This document shows, one piece after another, positions 59,396 through 64,000 of a stretch of 64,000 bases of DNA (position 1 is the stretch's first letter; each line of letters opens with the position of its first letter). The stretch comes from Isoetes taiwanensis (lineage: Eukaryota; Streptophyta; Lycopodiopsida; Isoetales; Isoetaceae): NCBI GenBank assembly GCA_021234155.1, contig JAJEKV010000041.1:5880829-5944828 (forward strand), written 5' to 3'. The notes under the pieces are model-generated. The model saw only the letters and a list, made by a program, of their open reading frames with translations, was not told where the DNA came from and ran no database searches. The position numbers and the translations under genes are program-made.

Positions 59396-59398
59396 AAA

Positions 59399-60442
59399 TC
59401 AAAAGGGATGACCTTGGGATGTTTGAGTGCCAGGAAAACCAACGTCATGCATATCCGAGCCTGGAAGATCAAATATACTGGCTGGGCGTCCTTGAAGCTG
59501 GATCTGCAACTGCATTTTCATCTGCATCAGTTGCAATTGCAACTCCTCTTTTCGTTTAGTTGCTTCAAGTGCCAACAATTCTTGCCTTCGAATTGCATCT
59601 TCACGTCTAGCTTCTGCCTCTTTCCTAGCCTCTGATCTTCTGTCCTCAATCTCAGCGCGTTGTTTCAACTCAATTAACTTCAATTCTTTGTGAATGTTTA
59701 TTGTTTCAACAAGGATAATTGCAGCAGATTTGGTACCTTCTTCAGCACGCCGCGTTCTCGTTTTCTTCCCTCGCAAACCAGAAGATGTTTTTCTCAATTC
59801 CTTTTCCGATGGTGATGAAATCTCATCATCTCTTGCCTCTGCATCTTCTGTTGGCACCAGCACGAGAACTGTATTGGTGGATTTAGGGGTTACAACTGTA
59901 TACTTCAGCCTTCGCGCATCTGACTGAACTAGCTGCTTGACTAAACTTACTGTGCATGGCTTAAACCCAGCATCTGTTAAACCCCCTGGCAACCCAACAA
60001 CTTTAGAAGATTCCCCGAGCAGAACATCAAATTGCTCGAAGAATTGCCAATTACTTGGAATAGAACCGGTATTAGATTTCTTTTGCTTCTCCGATTTATA
60101 TTTTTTAATCAATCCCTCAAATTTATTTTACTTGTTTATGCGAGTGCACCATCTACACGTCGGCCTTCAATCTCTCAGCAATTGCAATGTAGTCTTTCTT
60201 CCTAAAATTCCCACCGTTCAGCTTATTGAGTTGATGTCAGAATGCTCCTTTACAAGAATTTATAGCTTCTGCTTTCCTGATGCATTGACAGACTGGGAAG
60301 CATCCTTGTTCTTGATCTCATCTTCATCTGCTTCTTCTGTTTCTGAAAGATCTTCTTCATCAACAGCAGGTAGCTGAGTAGAAGGCACAATTTCAATCTC
60401 ATCCTCTTCTTCAAGATCAATAGGGACAGAATTCAAATCCAT
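59399..60442 (-). pseudogene. Myb/SANT-like (trihelix) DNA-binding protein gene, damaged in the DNA-binding domain
   Basis: ATG at 60442 starts an acidic leader (MDLNSVPIDLEEEDEIEIVP) that stops after KQKL. Next come words of a trihelix domain: GNFRKKDYIAIAERLKADV near 60215-60160, SHKQVK near 60145, then an open frame from 60112 with LIKKYKSEKQKKSNTG and IPSNWQFFEQFDVLLG. The open part continues with a Ser/Arg-rich basic stretch and a long Glu/Arg/Gln coiled coil (EARKEAEARREDAIRRQELL), ending at 59399. This matches plant GT-type proteins and also the Myb-like ORF1 of PIF/Harbinger elements. A Harbinger transposase end lies 2.7 kb away on the other strand. At least three stops or frame changes fall in the first helices, so DNA binding is lost. 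Confidence 0.7.
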
Positions 60443-60784
60443 TTGGGACCGACTGCTTGCTTTGGATCAGAGATGGAGAAGAAAAAAACGCAGCCGATGA
60501 TGGTTGATGAAAACCCATGTGAATATGAAGCAAGTGTGGCCATGGCGGTGCAGCAGAAGAGCGACGTTTGCAACCACATGTCGCAGCTGGCCCGCGTGCA
60601 GCAACACGCGTGGCATCAAAGTTTTTTGAGGGGCTGTGATTTAGGGCGGTGAAGCGTCGACGCTGCTGCCCTTTTTGGGCCCCATGTGAAGTAAACTCGA
60701 AAAATCATGTTTCTGTGTTAATGAATTTTTATTAGAGCGTGATTGTATTGCTATTTGATGGGCCCAACTAATTAACTATGTATG

Positions 60785-61551
60785 TGATACAATTCATGTA
60801 TATTTGGGAAGTTGTGGCAACACAAAATCATAGAACCATAATGAAATAATAGAACACCGGACTAAAGAAACTTTTTTCATGCACGGTTGATATGGCAGCA
60901 CCATTAACCACCCAACCGGATCCACTGGGTTATGGCAAAACACAAGTGCTATGGCAAATACAAAGCCTTGGCATCTAGCTTATTGGCCGTCCAGACTAAT
61001 CTAGCTACTCCAAGTAGCCACACATCATAAAAACAATTGCAGATCTGTGAAGTCGCTATGGCAGTGTTTTGTGACCCCTTGTCACCTTTTCGGCCATCAC
61101 TCTCTCCTCCGGATGAATTACGGAATGTGCCACCCCAATTCGGAAACTAGACTTCGAGTCGATTCCAATGAGGTAAAGTCGCTTCAATCGGTGCTCTGGT
61201 TGCGGAGATATACCCAACTGAAGTTTAGGTTCTATTTATAGATCTCTCTGCGACTAGCCTTTTTTTAGCAGGCAGTTGCTTTTTTTCTCAAAATATCTCC
61301 TTGCCTTTAATTAGATTATATGACTTATCATGTGGGACATTATCTATGATCTTCTTCTCAACCAATAACCATCCCAATGATAGTACCTCGACCCCTTCCA
61401 TAAATATCAATGGTTCTTCACATCCAAATGCTATGTTATCCTATGCCCCTTTATATTATTAGGTAACCTTAAGAGTAACATTTACATAATATTTGCCATA
61501 TTCCAATAATCCATTCGCCTTGGACCACTCCCCCGTGCTTGCTCCAAATCA
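60785..61551 (-). repeat. 3' LTR of the non-autonomous element
   Basis: Plus-strand start TGATACAATTCATG, end CTCCAAATCA. It holds the upstream and polyadenylation signals of the element by position; none was verified individually. Confidence 0.9.
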
Positions 61552-61553
61552 AT

Positions 61554-61710
61554 CCATCCCTTCTCAAGATAGATCGTCCGCAATCGTCCAAGATACGCTC
61601 AATTTCAGTCCATCCCTTCTCAAGAAGGATCACCCCGCGATCATCCAAGATACGGTCTATTTCAATCCATCCCTTCTCAAGATGGATCTTCCATGGTCAT
61701 CGCCAGTCTG
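61554..61710. repeat. Tandem repeat of 56-57 bp, 2.7 copies, inside the LTR element
   Basis: CCATCCCTTCTCAAGA starts units at 61554, 61610 and 61667. On the minus strand each unit holds a purine-rich TCTTGAGAAGGGATGG, so the polypurine tract itself is in the repeated unit. Confidence 0.9.
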
Positions 61711-61759
61711 AAAGTTTTATAATCCCTGCAAAACTCCAGAAATAGTTACGGATATCCGC

Positions 61760-61829
61760 GTACTTCCACAGTACGATATATCCCTTGTACCTCCGTGGTA
61801 CATTATTATCTTTCGTACCTCCGCGGTAC
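61760..61829. repeat. Three 15-bp palindromes, GTAC(C/T)TCC...GTAC, 27-28 bp apart
   Basis: GTACTTCCACAGTAC, GTACCTCCGTGGTAC and GTACCTCCGCGGTAC at 61760, 61787 and 61815. Inner bases vary between copies. Confidence 0.85.
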
Positions 61830-61890
61830 TACTTGATTGTATCGCCATCACGATATAGTGTATCTCCAAGATACAGGTGCAACTTTTGTC

Positions 61891-62060
61891 AAGCCAATTG
61901 TGTTGCAATCACAATTACTAGTCTTCAAAAGTATACATCTTATGCTCTCTTCTTCAAGCCGATTGTGCTGCAGACACAATCACTAGTCTACCAAGAGACA
62001 TTCCCTATCTAGTATACCATGTTCAAACCGACTACGTTGCAATCGTAGTCACTAATCTAC
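61891..62060. repeat. Three tandem units (65-69 bp) each with a 21-base hairpin whose arms covary
   Basis: The hairpins are AATTGTG/CACAATT (61896-61916), GATTGTG/CACAATC (61961-61981) and GACTACG/CGTAGTC (62030-62050), each with a 7-base spacer (TTGCAAT, CTGCAGA, TTGCAAT). Each is followed by ACTA(A/G)TCT. Arm changes are matched on both sides. Confidence 0.9.
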
Positions 62061-63054
62061 CATGAGTATACACAACAAAAGTATCTATTCTTTGTTCCAA
62101 ATAAAGAAATTCAACTTAGGAACTTTACCCATAAGCATGTCCCATAGGAAACAATTTGAGATTCCGCATCCAAATTTTGCGTCCATATCCTTGACAGCTT
62201 CTACGTAAAGTGTCCTCCCAATGACTAAGCAAACCTGCAAATAAGGTCAAGTGTTAATATAGATGACTTCCCAAGTCGAATATTTATATAATTGACTCCC
62301 ACGGCCAATCAGTCTCTCAGATCACCACGATCTGACTCCGCAATCCCAAGCAGGATACTTTTGCGGTTCTCCATACTCAGGCTTAAAGATTGGAATTTAC
62401 TCAGGCTCAAATGACCAAGATGAACTTCTAGAGATGGCAAGAGGTTATGGCGGGTAGTTTGGCTATTATGACAAAGCAGAGCTCAATGTTTTGTAGCAGT
62501 GGTTTACTTGTCTCCATGACAAGCTATTTGTCTCCATGACAAGCTTTTTCATGACAGCCCAGCAGTCATCCTTATTATTCCATAATCCCCAAAGGATCAT
62601 AGAAGTTTCCCCAATAATCCGAACGCGTTCACAACAAGTCGGTCCATATACTTCGAGCATTCTCCACGAAATCACTGAGTTTTCCCTGCTACTGATGCTC
62701 CAGATTCGCTAGCAGCAATAGTCACCAAATCCACCTCAGTTCCACTAACTGCTCTAATATTGAACCACATGATTTCCCTTCATGTATAAAAGCCTTTACT
62801 CCATTAGGATAATCCAAATATCTTCTTGTGATCCTCAAAATGATAATCTCCTCTTCATTCCGTTGCCATGCTCCAGCAAAATAAGAACTAATAGTAGTTC
62901 TTGCAGCACATACAAGAACAATGATCTTTACGGCCCTCTGGGAAATTCCTAGCTCCATCGTTTCTGATCTCTTTAATTCCTCTCACAGATTAGTGAGTCC
63001 AAATTCCACTGGTGATCCCATTGTCCATGGTTCCCAAAAGAATCTCAAACCTCC
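62061..63054 (-). other. Remaining internal region of the LTR element, non-coding
   Basis: Minus-strand open frames at 62722-62958 and 62466-62675 (for example GGLWNNKDDCW-like words) have no gag or pol signature. A 23-bp tandem duplication (TTGTCTCCATGACAAGCT) lies at about 62510-62552. Confidence 0.5.
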
Positions 63055-63066
63055 GCTCTGATACCA
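63055..63066 (-). other. Primer-binding site (initiator tRNA-Met)
   Basis: TGGTATCAGAGC on the minus strand lies 2 bp inside the 5' LTR. This is the standard plant LTR-element primer site. Confidence 0.9.
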
Positions 63067-63068
63067 CT

Positions 63069-63850
63069 TGATACAATTCATGTATATTTGGGAAGTTGTG
63101 GCACCATAGAATCATAGAACCATAATGAAATAATAGTAGAACACTGGACTAAAGAAACTTTTTTCATGCACGGTTGATATGGCAGCATCATTAACCACCC
63201 AACCGGATCCACTAGGTTATGGCAAAACACAAGTGCTATGGCAAATACAAAGCCTTGGCATCTAGCTTATTGGCCTTCCAGACTAATATAGCTACTCCAA
63301 GTAGCCACACATCATAAAAATAATTGCAGATCTGTGAAGTCGCTATGGCAATGTTTTGTGACCCCTTGTCACCTTTTCGGCCATTACTCTCTCCTCCGGG
63401 TGAATTACGGAATGTGCCGCCCCAATTCGGAAACTAGACTTCGAATCGGTTCCAACGAGATAAAGGCGCTTCAATTGGAGCTCTGGTTGCGGAGATATAC
63501 CCAACTGAAGTTTAGGTTCTATTTATAGATCTCTCTGCGACTAGCCTTTTTTTAGCAGGCAGTTGCTTTTTTTCTCAAAATATCTCCTTGCCTTTAATTA
63601 GATTATATGACTTATCATACGGGACATTATCTATGATCTTTTTCTCAACCAATAACCATCCCAATGATAGTACCTCGATCCCTTCCATAAATATCAATGG
63701 TTCTTCACATCCAAATGCTATGTTATCCTATGCCCCTTTATATTATTAGGTAACCTTAGGAGTAACATTTACATAATATTTGCCATAATATTTGCCATAT
63801 TCCAATAACCCATTCGTCGTGGACCACTCCCCCGTGCTTGCTCCATATCA
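63069..63850 (-). repeat. 5' LTR of the non-autonomous element
   Basis: Same boundaries as the partner LTR (TGATACAATTCATG to CTCCATATCA). It is 15 bp longer, mainly through a 12-bp duplication of ATAATATTTGCC near the end. Confidence 0.92.
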
Positions 63851-64000
63851 GTATGTGTGTCCGTAAGTAAGGAAATTGAAACGCAATGATATATTGTGAG
63901 TTATTATGCTCATGCAAAAATTAAAACTTTGGTCTATGGTGCATTTACATTTAAAGACCCATAGTTGAAAATACATCTCACGTAGAAAATACATGTCAAT

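Larger units (their letters stand above)
60785..63850 (-). mobile_element. Structurally complete non-autonomous LTR retroelement (about 3.07 kb)
   Basis: Two directly repeated LTRs, 60785-61551 and 63069-63850, bracket 1.5 kb without gag or pol. GTATG stands directly before (60780-60784) and after (63851-63855) as a 5-bp target duplication. The plus-strand word GCTCTGATACCA at 63055-63066 is the complement of the initiator tRNA-Met primer site, so the element reads on the minus strand. A purine-rich stretch (GAGAAGGGATGGAT) borders the other LTR. LTRs start TG and end CA. They differ at roughly 3-5 percent by eye plus small indels, suggesting an age of a few million years. The size and lack of coding fit a small LARD or large TRIM. 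Confidence 0.92.

Noticed and set aside
62466-62958. gag-like protein in the small LTR element
   Set aside because: Neither frame shows a CCHC knuckle, protease or capsid motif; the internal region is best treated as non-coding.

Overview
The window looks like nuclear DNA of a land plant with a large, repeat-rich genome. Three things point that way: an intact multi-exon gene for the chloroplast rRNA dimethyladenosine transferase PFC1 (50442-54916, +); remnants of plant gene families (SUVH-type SRA protein, PDR-type ABCG transporter, possible ureide permease); and many plant-type transposable elements (Ty1-copia, MULE, PIF/Harbinger, hAT-type MITE, L1-like LINE). The species cannot be named from sequence alone. 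No rRNA gene, functional tRNA, CRISPR array or bacterial operon was seen.

Layout. 1-2.4 kb: a four-exon MULE-type transposase gene on the minus strand, open throughout and running off the left edge. 2.4-5.4 kb: short tandem repeats and T-rich DNA. 6.2-8.2 kb: a fossil tyrosine-recombinase gene followed by a cluster of short CACCC/GGGTG palindromes. 10.9-11.2 kb: six 24-bp near-palindromes. 11.6-12.7 kb: a diverged duplication. 13.5-15.7 kb: a broken, unidentified gene with an AT-hook, a basic region and acidic C-terminal parts. 16-22.6 kb: tandem duplications. 23.3-27 kb: three dead host-gene pieces. 28-31 kb: a decayed Ty1-copia element interrupted by a poly(A) retroposon. 31-34.3 kb: foldback-arm DNA and a tandemly duplicated small lysine-rich gene. 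36-39.2 kb: possible exons and a foldback element. 39.9-46 kb: a second Ty1-copia element carrying a 2.4-kb composite insertion and a hAT-type MITE. 46.7-47.7 kb: a LINE 3' end. 50.4-54.9 kb: PFC1. 56-60.4 kb: a Harbinger transposase 3' end and a Myb/SANT (trihelix) gene fragment. 60.8-63.9 kb: a structurally complete non-autonomous LTR retroelement with a 5-bp target duplication.

Only PFC1 is a confidently functional host gene. The MULE gene may be functional because its four exons splice in frame with GT-AG introns. The rest is mostly nested mobile-element debris. The most unusual signals are the tyrosine recombinase with its downstream palindromes, the 24-bp palindrome array, the covarying hairpin repeats inside the small LTR element, the tRNA-like box inside a hAT MITE, and the unidentified AT-hook gene.
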